64,000 nucleotides of DNA. Origin: Vespa crabro (taxonomy: Eukaryota; Arthropoda; Insecta; Hymenoptera; Vespidae). Shown in pieces: positions 39,076-54,726 of the stretch (position 1 is the stretch's first letter; each line of letters begins with the position of its first letter). Made by a program: the position numbers and the translations under genes. The stretch spans positions 17,464,758 to 17,528,757 of the forward strand of contig NC_060955.1 in assembly GCF_910589235.1 (NCBI RefSeq). The letters are read 5' to 3'. The notes below the pieces were generated by a model that was not told the origin of the DNA, did not search any database, and worked only from the letters and a program-made list of their open reading frames with translations.

Positions 39076-41669
39076 TTCTTTCCTTCTTCAAATATTCACG
39101 TCATCAAATACGTAAATATAGACGGGCGCTACAAAATGTTTGTATTTTTTCAAAAATCGTGCTTACATTTAGCGAGCACGTAATACGAGCACGAGACACA
39201 GCATCTTATGGAAGATCGAACGTGCGTTTATGCATCTTTCATGGCACGTTTCTGCGTCTTTCTCGCACGCCCGCTCGTTCGCGTGCAACGTTAACTTAAA
39301 ATATTCAAAGGTTTTTGGTATGCGAAGTAAGTCCTCTACCGAGATGCATTTATTATTAAAGAAGCGAGATTCGTAGTCGTAGGTCCGATCCTTTCGAATG
39401 TTTTTATCGTTAAATAAAAAGGAAAAAATGGGAATAGATCCATAAAATTGTTTTCTTCAACTTACTTCCTACTTTCTATTCTCTTTTTAATGTTTTAAGC
39501 ATAGAATCAAATTTTTTTTTCCTTTTGTTTTCTATCTGGATAACGCTTTGTTAAGTTCTTCTAAAATGTAAAAGGATCTTTGACGAAGATACTTTCTTAC
39601 ATTTATGAATATTTCTTTTAAGGATGTATTACAGATCTTTAAACAACATCCGACATTTAGAAATACGAATGGTGAATGGACAAAGCATACGTATCGTATG
39701 TGGAAATGGAATGACTTCATAGTAAATGTTCTCAATAAGACTTGCTTGCCATATAGGTCATCGATTTTCAAACACCAGTTTCTATCGACACTCGCTTGAG
39801 AATAAATAAAAATAGGGCTTGAAAATGTTCCCTCCCCCCTCCACCCACTCCCCTATATTAAAGCAAGCTCTGAGTTATCACTAGCACGTTCTTAAGTATT
39901 GCATGAAAGTTCGTTTGTTCGTTTCGTTCGTTTTATATCGTTGAAAGTATTTTTCAATTTGATCAGAAACGTTGAAACGTTAACAATTCGATAAATAAAA
40001 TCGCGTACACATTTAATATATAATTAATGCTGATTTACCATAGTCGATAATTAAAATATATTTTGAAATATATTATTCTCAAAAAGAATGTAAAATGTAA
40101 TCGTTTATTCGAATTACAATGAAATGTAATATTTATAAAGATGTAATGAATCATTTTATTTTATTTCTCTGAATGATAACAATGGCTACAAAGTAAACAA
40201 TTACGAGTTTCATTTTATGTATCTTTCATCTTTATTATCGTTGCAACGCTTTTTCAATTCCTATGTGATTTCTTTTGTGCCATTAACGTAAGTCGTCAAT
40301 TCCGAGCATCAAAGTAAACGCAAGATCGTCTTCAATGCAAATCAAGCTTTTTTTTTTCTCTTTTTCCATTTGACTTTCTTTCTCATTTTACAAGAGAAGC
40401 TATTAGTGCAGTCGTAGTCGAAAGGATTATTAAATGTCCTTTAAGATCTTTTATTTGTCGCCGCAAAACGACATTTTCATTCGAAGAAATTACTTGCTGA
40501 TGTTATTGCCAACCAGTGAATTTATTTTAAACGCTAGCGTTCACAATGATTTCATGAAACTTTTAGTCAGAACATTAATCTGATATTAGAATGAAAATAT
40601 AAAAATTATCCGTATCTTGAAAAATTTATTAGAAAAATATCCTATTGTCGCTTTATATTGATTTTTCATTAACTTTTTTCGGCTATTTTCAATCGATAAA
40701 AATAAAAAGAAAAAAAGAAAAAAAAGAAAAAAAGAAAAAAAGAAAAAAAAAAGAAAAGATTTACGAAACAGCGATCTAAATAAATTAACTCTACATAACA
40801 CAAATTCATACATATATTTCATCTCTGATCATTAATATCAGAAAATACGATATGCGACGAGTTAGTAACAACATGTCACACGAAAGATAAATAACTGAGG
40901 AATATAATATATGCAAATATCATATATTGTATGATTATTATATGATCAATGTGCGATTCTAGTAGTCTCTCTCGTTTGACAACTTTGCAAACTGGAAAAT
41001 GCCAACTTAATCTGGATTGCCAACTTAATGTGGGTTTAAAATTGAACAAACGTTATAATCGTTATTAAGAGACAAAAGAAGAAAAAGAGAGAAAAAAGAG
41101 AAAAAAAAAAGAAAGAAAGAAATAAAGAAATGAAAAAAATATTAGACAGGAATTGATGGAACGTGGGAGTTGAAAGCTTTTGAGCGTGAGGTTAACGCGT
41201 GGATAAGAAAGGAATCGGCTTAGAAGAAACTAAGAAGAAGAGAAAGAGTTGACTTGTATGGGAAAAAGTGAAGAACAAAGTTTAATACTTTCTAACGTCC
41301 GAGTTAGAAGAAAGCTACGTGCTTTCGAGCTCAAAGCTTACGAAGGGAAAGAAAATTTTCTTCCTACGCAAAACTTTTCTTTCCCTTTCCTCCAATTTTT
41401 TTTTCCCTTTTTTTTTTTTACGTGCGTATTATATAAATATACACACGTAAATACACACTCACGTAACTATGCATATAAATAGTATAAACATATTTACGTA
41501 TATTCTATTTAACTAAAATTTAATTTCTTTTTCTTTTTCTTTTAAAATTCTATTTTCTCGTCCGTTATTATATTTTTGATTTTTTTTTTTTCTTATTGAA
41601 AATTCGTAAATCTTCGGACGAGAACGAACATATTTTTATCGTTAAAAATTTGTTTTGTTTTTAGTCTCA

Positions 41670-41724
<55 letters not shown>

Positions 41725-42558
41725 CTGTCTGTCTATCTATTTCTTTCTTTTCTTTCCTTCTCCTTCCCCGTAACTCTCTCGAAGGTCTTTCGTTGATTTT
41801 CGGAATGAAAAGAATCCATTCGGAAGTCGTAACCCTCATTCTACATTTTTCCCTTTTTCCTATGTTTTCCCGTACTCATTTTGTTCTCGTTAACGAAAGG
41901 GACCAGCTGGAAAACAAAACGTTTTTGTCGTCGGAAGAACAATGTTCCAGTCTGCAAACACGCTAGCACGTACAGGACCGAAAGGGTTTCTTTTAGAATA
42001 TCGTTTTAGTTTTTACGCGTGTAACGCTAATGAGCGAGGCAATCCGTTTATTCTAAATCCTATATCTCCCTTGATAATGATTTTTACGTTAATTATTCTC
42101 ATCTTTTATGAGAAAAATAAAAAATATATGATTATGTCGTTAAGCTCTAAGAAAACAAATCGTTTAAAATTTGCAAATGGAAAAAAGAAAAGAAAAGAAC
42201 AGCAAACTTTGGCTTATTTTTATCGTTTATTATCATCACGACCATTGTATATATAGTTTTTTGGTTATAGGTATATAATATACGTTGATCGTTTATGACA
42301 TTTTGTCTTTCTCGTTCTTATTTTTTTCTTTTTTTTTTTTATTTCATCGTCAAAGGTAACTACCCTTCCATTTATACTACTCTTCCATCTTTTATTTCAT
42401 TTTTTGGAGTTCGTCTCATCTCTCGAAGGTACCTTCGATTTCCTTCACTTTGCAAGTATAACTATTGCAAATCCTATTGTAACATTATAGAACTCTTCGT
42501 ACCATTGTGTCTTATTCGATTTGAAAAATTTTTTTAACTCTTACCGCAGAAAAAGATG

Positions 42559-42595
<37 letters not shown>

Positions 42596-42860
42596 AAATA
42601 GAGAGAAAAAAAGAGAGGGTAAGATGAAATTTGCTAAAATCGATTATATTTCAATAATTATAGGATCTCTCTATTGGATTTCATCGTAAAATAATTTTTA
42701 ATATATCTGGGAAAAAAAAAATCCGCTGCTGTTCGAATGATTGCATCGATTTTAATCTCATTCCATTAAAACGATGATACAAAAATGTACGCTCTATCTA
42801 AATATTATTAACACGTATAAATCGATAAAAAAGTTGTGCTCTTGCAACGAGATATCGTAT

Positions 42861-42920
<60 letters not shown>

Positions 42921-43439
42921 GGTTACATGCAGATGGATTGGTGGTAGATATCTACATACGTCCGATCACTTTTATATAGAGCAAACCATTCGTTTGTGTT
43001 TTTTATCACGATTCATGATCGGACAGGTAACGTGTTACCTTTGACGATTAAAGCCGGATATATTCTTTGTAAATATATCTGACGAATACCAAATTCATAT
43101 ATAGACAAATCTAAAAATAATACAAAACGTAGTCTCGTTAATCTTTCGAATTGATTGATTTCGTTCGATCAATACTTTTTTTTTACAATACTTTATAAAT
43201 ATATCAAATATTAATGATTCATTTGAAAAATTAAACAAATTGAAATGATTCATATTCCAACAACGGAGCAACAATTTTAAATGATTGTATTCTCTTAAGA
43301 GAAGAAAGTAATTAATTAAGAATGTTTTTATTTATTAGCTTCTTGAGTAATGCAAATCGAAGAGAAAAAGCTTCGGGGAAAAGAAAATAATAATACATAA
43401 TCGCGAGAGGATTTTAAATAATCGATAATTTCGCTGAGA

Positions 43440-43493
<54 letters not shown>

Positions 43494-45187
43494 GAGAGGG
43501 AGAATGAAAAGAAAAAAAAAAGAATTTACAAGTTCGAACCTTCGCAGCTCCAAGAGCGATTTTTCTTTAGTGGTGGATTATTCCGATATCGAAAATAAAT
43601 ACTCTAAAACAATCAACTGAGAACTTTATTATTATCAAACAGATATGTCGTTATTTCGTTGTGCTTCATTTTCGAAATGATCGTAAGAAAAACAAAGAAA
43701 AAAACAAAAAGGAAAGATATAGTAATTTTCATGTATTTTAAAGTTAGTAACCACAGTCGTCGGTGGTACTCAACATACGAAATTTGCCTCGTAGCCAAGC
43801 TTTCCACGTAATTTTATTGACTGTAATTTGAAAAGCCAGCTTCGTGAACAGACTACTACGCTTTACCTATGTACCTTAACTACGTATACGGATATGCACT
43901 ATACGTACTACGTTTGGTATATTATTAAAATTTCAAAATGTGCTTACGTTCTTTCCTTCTTCTTCTACTTTTTTTTTTTTCTTTTTTTTCCCATTTGCAA
44001 TTTCGAGTCATGCATCATATGAATTTATCTTTTACGTGTCACTGCCGCTCTTTTAAATAATACTCGATCGAGATATAGATCCAGACGTAGTTGAAAATCG
44101 AAAATGATCACACACTCGGTTATTTTTGATTGGAGCAAATTGTCTTTTGTTTCTTTTTTATTTATTTATTTTTTTTCTTTTCTTTTTCCTTTCCAGAAGG
44201 AAGAGAACGTGATCTTTTTATCTTTCGTTTTTCTTTCGACTTTATAAAAAAAATGGTTGATATCTTGAAGAGGATACATTTCCGAGTTTCAGCTCAAGCT
44301 TCCGGTGAAAGATCATCGAAGAGTAAGAAAGTATTTATAGGATCGTTCGATCTTTCTCAATCCCAGTAGAAGTATCCGCCATAAAATCTACGCTCGGATA
44401 GATGTTCTTCATGACGGCACGCACTCGCTGAGAATGAAAAAGATTTTTCTTTCTTCCGTTTCTCTCTCCTGAGAGAGAAACGAGAATTGCCCGCATCCTT
44501 TTTCTATGCCTTCCACGTGAGAGAAAGTTACGGATTCCATCGTACGGATAAAAAAAAGAGACACGGAATAGGAGTGCGTGGGAGGGAAGTTAAATAAATT
44601 GACGTCATGTAGAAAAGGATAACATAGGTATGAAACGAGTAGGCGGAGTTCGAAAATAAGAAAAGGATATGACGATGACAATCGAGTTTTCATGTTAACG
44701 TTAACAAGTTCTATGATCGCAAGAGAGATAAAAAATCAGAGAAAAAGAGAGAGAGAGAGAGAGAAAGTTTTCTTCTTTGTCTTTCCAATATTGTCTCTCC
44801 CTTTGAAAAAATCGAAAGAAAAATTTCGCAAGTTTCGAAGTCTGAATCTGAGACTTACATGACTATAGCAGATTCGAATCGTCGTCGAAGTGGCTCCATT
44901 AACTTAAATCACGCGTACCTTTCTCGTTTCTCCTTCATTTCTCCCGTGTTATTCTCCTTTCTGTCTATTTCTTTTCAACAAACTTATATACATAGATAGT
45001 ACGTGATTACGGTAGATAGAATAGAAGACATTTACATTTTCGTTCGAGTTATCTTCTACTTTTATATGCTACTATAACTTGTAATTGTAAGATTTGCCTT
45101 ATTCATAGACAAATCGAATATTCGTTACTTTTGAATTTTCGTTCGTTATCGTTAAGTAACTTTGTCTATGTAATTTTATATAATTCA

Positions 45188-45236
<49 letters not shown>

Positions 45237-46582
45237 GTAGGTACTATTTCGTAAATATTACGAATAATATATTATACAGTTATATACATTCACGCAGTAT
45301 GAAAAATAGTTGATATAATCCGCTTTTGCATACTGTAAGCGGGTTTTCTTCACTCAAATATCACACACATATATACGTTCGAGTGTTACATTGCGCTCAT
45401 TGAATCATTAAAATAAAATCTATTACCACTTTCAACGGATTTTGTTTTATTTTTACAAATTGTATATATCTCAGAGAGATTTGTGGTTCGATGTAAATTA
45501 ATTCACATGGAAATTTCAAATCCTTATTTGATATTTAATAATTTATTATGCATTTATATGCATTTTTGGTATTGATAAAATGAAAAAGAAGTAGAAAAAA
45601 AGATAAAGAAAAGTAAATTAAAAACAGAACGAGATAAAATATAATCATTCGACAAAAGTTATGGTCGGCAATAAAGTAAATAGTATGTACTTATATTATG
45701 TATACCATACGTAATTCATAGTACATACGTACATACATACATACACATATTTATAATGTATAACAAAAATAAACAGTCCAACGAAATTAAAATTGTATCA
45801 TAGGGTATATCGATGATATTCTTTAACGATTGTATGTATTTATATATACACATACAAATAAGTACTTCAAAACTCTCTAGTATACGAGAAACAAACTCGA
45901 CATTAGAACCTTGTTTAAACTGGAGCGCTTGTAAACAGATATTTGTCCTTCGGTCAAGGTTCTCTAACAGACCTGCTTTCACTTCTCAATCAGTCTTTGT
46001 GTGAGCTTCGAGCATCGTGCAAGTAAGATCAGACAAAAGAATATTTAATCAGAGCTTCTAGCTGATTTTTAATTTATTCCTATCTATTTTATATACTAAC
46101 AGCAATTATCACAATTATTCTTTTATTTCATATATTTAGAATATATTTTTATCAACTTAGGTAATAATAATTAAGTATAAATGAATTTAATTACGATGGG
46201 ATCTTACGTATCTACATACATAAGTATGTACTTACTTATGTCATTTCGTATTTCTATTTGCGTTTCTATTTCTATTCACAAGGATCATTTCGAATAATTT
46301 TTCGTACTTAGAAATAATAATGAAATAGAAAAGATAAAGAAAGACATACATAAAATTTGAAAATTTTCTCATGATCCACGGCAAGGTTCAGCGGTTCTCG
46401 TTGATAAGGTTAGCGAATTTCAATTTACGAAGATTGAAAGACTCGAACGACATTGGTATGTCTCCAGATAGGATTTAAATTGCATTTTGATGCGCACTTC
46501 GTACAGCAATCACAATGTAACGTGGGAAGCATTGAAAAGGAAAATGAGCTAAGAGAGAAAATTAGATCGACCGTTTGAGAGG

Positions 46583-46634
<52 letters not shown>

Positions 46635-48384
46635 AAGAGGGAGGGAGGGTGAATAACATATTTTTTTGACTCGACTAGTCATAAATTCCATCCTGGACCC
46701 CGACCAGTCACATAAATATTGTTACATTTTACCATCAGTGATCCTTTCCTACTTCTTCTCAACGTTTTAACGCACAGAGATTTATTTTTTCAACCTTCCA
46801 AAAACTACGAAACACTTTTGAAACTCGATAAAATGCAATTTGCGAGAAAATTTTATGGTATTTTGTAAGCTTACAAGTGGAATTAATGATAATGTATTCG
46901 TTAAAATTTATTTAATTTATTGAATTTATTTTTATGCACACACACACACACACACACACAAAATTATATATATCATTATATTTATTATGATTTTCAGTAA
47001 ATATCATGTAATTATATTTTATACGTTAATAATATAGTAATAAAAATTGATTTAATAATTAAAATCAAGTAAATATTTATTGAAAAAATAGATCGTCGGA
47101 TAATTCTCTGTATTTAATTCTTCTTCTCTATTTTATTTTTGTTGTTATTTTAACATGTCTGTATGGGCAATTCGTAATATAGACAATTAGTTTTATTAGC
47201 TTTAATCTTGTTCTCTCTGAAATTTTGTGATATCAAATTACGCATAATTATAGATAATTGATTGTTTTTTATTAAATTCATTCATTAAATGCAATCAAGA
47301 TTAATGTTTAATTAGATAAAAATACGTAATAGTATCGGGAAAAGCGTTAATTTAACAATAGATTTAAGCTTCAAGGAAGATTAAGAGATACTGATTTAGA
47401 GACGATGTTGGATACCACACCATCGAAGAATCTGATTCGCGAGGGATAATTGCGGAACGTTAGTGGGCGACATAGCGAGCGTAGTTCCATTGTTCTACGC
47501 TTGGAATTGGCAAATACGAAACTAGGAAGGAACGTCCTTTACCTGAAAATGAATCGATGAGTCGAGGACGCGTAATTTTGATGAACTCGTTAATGAGATT
47601 TGAGATTATATGAGAAAGAGAAAATCAAGAATACAGAGAAACAAATTAAAAGAAGTTCATTGTTCAAACGAATGTATTAATATTGTAAAAATTTATTATT
47701 TTATTTTGAAACTGTAAGTATCGTTGTTTTAATAATAATTATTCAATAAAAACATAACTGGCACGATTAGTTAGTATTTTTAGAAGAGTAATCTTTAATA
47801 TATCTTACCACCTCGTTAAAATTTTACATTTTACTACACTCGTTAAGGATTCACTTAAAATTCGAGATGAGATAGAATTTGCGCATGAAAAGCAAAAGGA
47901 CAGAGACGGAGAAAGAGAGAGAAAGAGAGAGAGAGAGAGAGGGAGAGAGAGAGAGAGAGACGAACTTTCTACGATCTTGTTGAGAACTTGTAATATATAT
48001 ATATAACGGCGTCATAATAATAAAACTGGAAATATACATCTTTCAGAAGAGATTCTCCGTATTTTCACGGATCTCTTCTTTCGTTAATATTCTTATATCA
48101 AGTTTAATAGAAACTCATGTATTACGGACAACTCAAAAGTCTGTTGAAATTTAACAAAAAGATTTCCAAAGTAATGGCAAAAAACGTAATGAGAGAAAAG
48201 AAGTATTATTACGATTTTTTTTGTTAATTATTAAAATACAAGGAAAAAAATTTTGTACAACAAATAATATCTATCGATACGGTTGAAGAATTTTCTTGAA
48301 ATATTCTTCTTGCATTCGAAGCTCTTGGATAGTAATCTTTCGAGATTTTATTCGAAAAAGAATTTTCCAAACTTCAATTTGTCG

Positions 48385-48424
<40 letters not shown>

Positions 48425-49674
48425 AATTTCGAGTATCATACATATTATTTTGATTTTCTTTTGTGTCTTCTTGAATGTATTTTTCATCTCGTATAAGAAT
48501 TTTTCATTTCGATAAAAATCCATCGTATTCGTTTCAAATGAGATATATCAGGATGAAAATAACAAAAGGGATTCGCAAACTTCGACGACCTCGACGATGG
48601 TATATTTACGTTCTTCGGAAATTTTCATAAGAGAAAAGTAATCCTCGGTTTCTCGAATAATTCGCACGCGTGATATTTCGAGATTACTTGGTGAAAATTC
48701 CCAAGAAAATCACCTTTGAATCTTGGCGACAAGTAATTTCAAACTCCTCAGTCAAAAGGAAAGAGCGTGCAGCCACGACGGTGACTCTTCTTGTTGACAA
48801 CAGGGAACTCTCTCTCTCTCTCTCTCATAAAGCTTGCTTTCTAATTTATTCCAAATTTATTAGAGAAAGTACAGAGTCGTACGGAATCGCATTACGGAAT
48901 TAACTTTTCGAACTTCCGAAGATTCCGTGGTAACATCACCCGATGAACTTTCAAAGGAACTTTTTCTCTTCTTTCAACATCTTTCTCTCTCTCTCGCTCT
49001 CCCTTTCTCTCTCTCTTTTTCACTCCATCTCAAGTAAGCGATATCAATCGAGTTAATTTTATTTTTCCTAAATGTAATCGCGAAGAAAATTGTTCGTAAT
49101 TAATATTAATTATTTAAATTGACTGATTGATTTGTTACATTTATAAACATTGCCATTTAAATTTTAATATGAAAGAATTTTTTCGAAACATTTTATCAAA
49201 TCGACTTTTATCTAAAAGGATTGATATGTTGTGTAGGAAAAAAGGAAAAAACAAAAGAAAGAAAGAAAAGTACGATTCAATTCAACGTAGCCAATGTTCG
49301 ATCGTCTTTGCGAAATATGTATATCCTAGGAAATTTCATGCTTCAACGGCCGACCTACATGATTACGTAAACATATTGATTAGGATTCAACAGTCACAGG
49401 CATCGAATCGCCTGTGTACGATGGAATCAACAGCGCGCGACGTCATTGAATGCGTCGATACTACCACATACGTTTATATACGGATCCATATGAACGTGTG
49501 AACATGTATACTTGGTTTGTGGACAAATTGAAGAGTGACGAGGTATTGTTACCCGTTGAGTGAATTACAGAGGAAAGCTGAGAGAATGCGAGTGGGATGT
49601 AGAGATGGATGGACGAATGAATGAACGAGTGGATTAAAAAAAAGAACAGGAACATTTTTGAGGATCACATATAC

Positions 49675-49738
<64 letters not shown>

Positions 49739-50838
49739 TATCTATGTATACGTAATGGAAAAAAAAGAAAAATAGAAAAAAACGAAAATGAAAAAGAAAG
49801 AGAAAAAGATAGAGCGTATAATATTTTCAATGCTCAATTTATTTCTCCTTTAAATGTAAAAGAGGAAGAATATATAAAAAAAAATTTTTTTAATCTTGTT
49901 CGAGTATGTATATGATTAATAGCATGATAAATATTATACTTCATGAAAAATTATGTCCATTTATCTTCGTCTTCTTCATATTTATGATTATTTTATCTTT
50001 ATCAATCAGTTATGATTCTTCGAGTTTTGAATCAATTTGTAAAGAAAATTAGAAGAAAATGAGGAAAATGTAAATTGACAAAAGCAAAGTTAGTTGCAAG
50101 ACGTTCCCATTCAGGTACTTTGTAAATGTTGATTTATATTTGGAAGATTAAATATTCGTGAAAGATAAATAGTTGAGGAAAGGAGTTGAAGTGATCTCGT
50201 GTTGTTTTCCTTTGCTTCCTACTGAAGCACCGGCAACATCCTGGGAGTCCATTCGTAAGAATAAAAATTTCATTCAATTTCATTGCTAAAATTTTATTGT
50301 AAATACATATTAACGATAATATCACAAATCTTATTCTTATCTATACTATACTACCGCTATATATGTATCATATATGTTTTCATTTTTTTTCTTTTGCAAA
50401 TTTATTTTCACAATGACGATAATTGTAATATTAAAGAAGTTGTGGAGAAAGAAAAACAAAAAAAAAACGAGGAAAATTCAATACGTCATAAGAATCTTTC
50501 TAAACAAGCTCGGAAAAAAAGTGAAAATGAAACATTGTATTAATCCTAACGATACATAGTTTTACAAAAAAGATAGTTATTTACGCCCGCACTTTTTCTT
50601 CCTTATATCATAAGGATATTAATTGCAATTTAACGTTCCGATATATCCAACTTATTTTTATTCTTTTTTTTCAACATAACTCATATAATTGTAAGATTTA
50701 ATATTTGTTAAGGTAGAAATATTGTTTCGTTCTTTTATCGCTGATTTCTTTTTAAGGAAGGTATACGAGGAAGATTATATAAAGCTAAATATATTAATTT
50801 TTCTCAATTACAAACTGCCATACGTAGTTTCTCTCTAC

Positions 50839-50882
<44 letters not shown>

Positions 50883-51228
50883 TTTTTGCGAGAATTCACT
50901 GTTGCATGACGGAAAAGGGGTGGTGCGAATATTTATTAACGTTGCCTTTGCTAATGAAACCATCAAACAATTAAATCCTATAAATAATTGCATCGTGAAA
51001 TGTGTATTAACGAATGGGAGAGATAAAGATATAAACAAAAAGAAATAGATATACAGTGTAGTAATTATCGAAAAAGCACTTGTACTTTATCACGGAATAT
51101 ATTGTTTTTACTTCTCTTATCGTAGGATAAATTGGTAGAAATAATTATTTTCCGATGGAATTTTCACATTTACGAATGTTTCGTAGTAAACTCTATTATT
51201 CAAAATTTACTCTCTCTTTCTTTCTCTC

Positions 51229-51306
<78 letters not shown>

Positions 51307-52026
51307 TTACTCTCTCTCTCAGTCTCTCTTTCTGTACATATGTATTTATTAACTTTTAAAAAACTTATTTATTTTGTTTCATACCTCATTCATTTATGTT
51401 CACTACTGTCTTTTCGTTTTTTTCCTTTTTCTCTACTTTGTTTCTTTTTCACCAAAATTTTCTTGTTAACAAAAATATAACATTTCAAAGTATAAGTAAC
51501 ATATTTGTGTAAAAGAGTGATTTCACGTATCGCAGAACACTCAGGTAATTACTTTAGTAATATCAAAGAATGAAAGAAGAAGATAAAGAAAAAGAATGAG
51601 GGAAGGAAGGAATGACGGATGAAGAGAAAAAGAAAGAGAGAGAGAGGGAGAGAGAGAAGGAAAAGAAAAAAAAAAGATAAAAGAAATGTACAAAGAAAGG
51701 AACCATTCTTCCGCACAATGTAAAGTAGCGTCATTAGATGAATTTTCTATCATAAAAGACCGACCGGTCGACGAAGAGACAACTATATTCGTGGATCAAG
51801 GGAAAAGGAAAGGGAACAAAAAGAAAGAAGTGAAAGAAAAAAAGAAGCGCGCGAGTACTCGAATTCCTCTGCTGGAGGAAAAGCAAACGTAACCGGATGA
51901 ACGAGAGCTATAGAGAAAGCTATAGAGGAAAAGATAGAAAGGAATTAAGAAAAAAATCTGTGTTCCTTCGTGGATATTCGTCCATCGTGCAAATATCCAT
52001 TGCATAAAGTGAAAAGAAAGGGAAGT

Positions 52027-52077
<51 letters not shown>

Positions 52078-53150
52078 AGAGAGAACAAAGACGAAGTCAG
52101 AAGGAAAGGAACTTTTCAAATTAATTAGCGTTAAAGTCGAAACTCGAGAAAGATCACAAGCTCGTAATTTTAAAGCATCGTTGTCTGAAACGTCAAAAAA
52201 AAAAAAGAAGAAAAAAGAAAAAAAAAGAAAAAAGAATAAAGAAAGTTCTCCTCTCCGTTGTTCCGTTCTAAAACTTCTTTGTTCGACAAATTCGAGGCTT
52301 TTGCTGTACATTTTAGAGTTAATAAAAGTGCATGTACGTGATTATGCTTAATAAATAACGATCGTAAATGTAAAAGTATAAGTAACTACACATACATACT
52401 TTCTCATTGTTATTCGAGTTGATAATTAATTAGGTTTTTTTTTTTTTTTTTTTTTTTTAAACTTAACGGAAAGAAAATAATAAAAGGTGATTCTTAAGGC
52501 AAGCTTTTGGGTATCTTAGTCCTATTTGAACGAAAATTGATAAACTATAAATCTTGTTTGAAAAGTGAAAATAAAATAAAAAAAAAGAAAAAAACACTCT
52601 TGATCGAAATATTGCAATAGAGTTTCGATATCGACGAAACAAACCATTTTTCACTTTTCAATTGGCCTAGGTCGAATACACACACAATTAATTCATGATA
52701 GCTGCGGATTCAATTGAAGTCAATTTAAAGTTAAAAAAAAAAAAAAAGTTGATTAAAAGAAAAGTTTTAAAAATCCTCACTGGTACGGCTTAAAACGTAG
52801 AATAAAAGTATAAAAGTTCTAGCGTTTATTGTTAGTTCGTTCCTCAAAATCAGTTCCTCCTTTTGGTCCTTTTTAGTTATCTCTTTTCTTTTACTTTTCG
52901 TTCTTTTATCCTTAAAAAAAAAAAAAAAAAAAAAAAGAAAGAAAAAAAAGAAAGAAAAAAAGTAAATATATTCAAACTAGAGTAATTTTATTTTTTTCTT
53001 CTTATTTTGTGTTTTTCTTTCTTTCTCTTCATCCTTCATTCTCTTTTTCATTTCCACTTATGGACATAAAGGTCTTTATTATTTCCATAAAATAACGATC
53101 CTTTACGCAATCCTCTGCTCCATTCATTGCATCCTATGAAATGAGTTTCG

Positions 53151-53202
<52 letters not shown>

Positions 53203-53534
53203 CCTCCTCTCGCTTTTCATCCTAAACACCCATACATTCTAGTTGTGCCATCTGCTAACGGCAAGCGTCTTACTTGTTTGTACTTACTTATTTCATGTAA
53301 CAGCAACTCTGGGTACATAATATCGTCGCACGTAGTACGCCTTTAAGACCCTTTAATCCTGTAGTAGATGAAGAAAGTATATGAAATATGGTTTTTGTTT
53401 ATAGTCTTGGAAATATAATCGGATATTAGGTATCGAAATCGTGACGGAAAAAATTAAAAAAAAAATAATCACCATATTGCTCGATAATTTGTAAATATTT
53501 ATATCTGTCGCAATTAAAACTATTGGTCATTTTT

Positions 53535-53576
<42 letters not shown>

Positions 53577-54669
53577 CCCTTTAATTTCAACCATCGTACA
53601 AAATTAACAAGATTTCTCATTTGAAAATACGCATATATACCTACGTATCTTGAATTAGGCAGGCTTTTGAGATGGAATCGCCCAAAGGGAATATTTGGTA
53701 GCGATCTATCCGATTGAGTTAAAACCTTTAACCCTGCTGTTTCGTAAGCAGCTTACGTCGTTACACGGTTGAGAAATGATCCGTATCTCCGCAAAGCTCG
53801 GTAGAATTAAACTATTTCAAATCCTAAATGTTCCGAGTTAAATTAAATATAGTTGATGTATAGAACTCGTGTTATTACGCTGAGCATTTACTTAATTTTT
53901 AATCTTATTAGAATAAAGATTACATTTAGAGATATTATTTGGCATATATCATCGTCGAATAGAAGATAACATCTATTTAAAATATTTATGTACCTTACGT
54001 TATATTTCACGATAAATATTATATATCTATATCGATCAATCAACGATGAAGATCGGTATAATAGAAATTGCTCCGTGAGGAGAAACATCAATTATTTAGA
54101 CTTTGAGGTTTGTTTGAGTTTAACAGCTAAGTATCGACGAAATACCTAAGCTCGGATATTCGATAATATCCAAAGGTGCAAGTTCCTTTGTGTTATTACG
54201 TAATCTGTAATTTAATTCCGAAGGAGTCATCGTTGATCGTGCACGGAATACGAGTCTGACGAAGCTAGCGAGAGAAGAATCCTGCATCGAGATCGAATTG
54301 GAGATCTTGGAACGGTATCAGATACGAAAACTGGAACATAGTCTTCATTGTCGTTATAATCGTCCTTCGTTCGTAGTCATTGTCTCCGAACGAAGGACCA
54401 TTCTGATTTTATAAGGAATTAATTAACACTTACTTTGTAACGAGATTCTATCTACTTCTTTGTTTAACCTCGTTTATCGTCTTTTTTCTTCTTCTTTCTT
54501 TTACCCTTCCAAAACTATGATAATGTTACGCTATATATATATATATATATATACATATGTATTGAACAGGTGTAAACTTTTCTCTGATTTCTGTTAAAAA
54601 TAAATTATGGACGTTAATTGTTCGTTCTATTATTTCGAATATTAATTTCTTTTAAATTTCTTTTTAATG

Positions 54670-54726
<57 letters not shown>

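Noticed and set aside
43525..43560. AAGTTCGAACC resembling a tRNA B box
   Set aside because: The bases around it do not form acceptor, anticodon or T stems and there is no A box at the right distance.
45319..45350. CCGCTT-loop-AAGCGGG followed by TTTTC, resembling a bacterial terminator
   Set aside because: The context is a eukaryotic intron; six-bp stems are common by chance.
49127..49501. 124-codon + strand open frame, among the longest non-repetitive frames outside the exons
   Set aside because: No family resemblance, no good start context or splice/poly(A) architecture, AT-driven Lys/Arg/Ile-rich N-terminal half, and it lies inside the neurobeachin intron. Frames of this length are expected by chance when both strands of 64 kb are searched.
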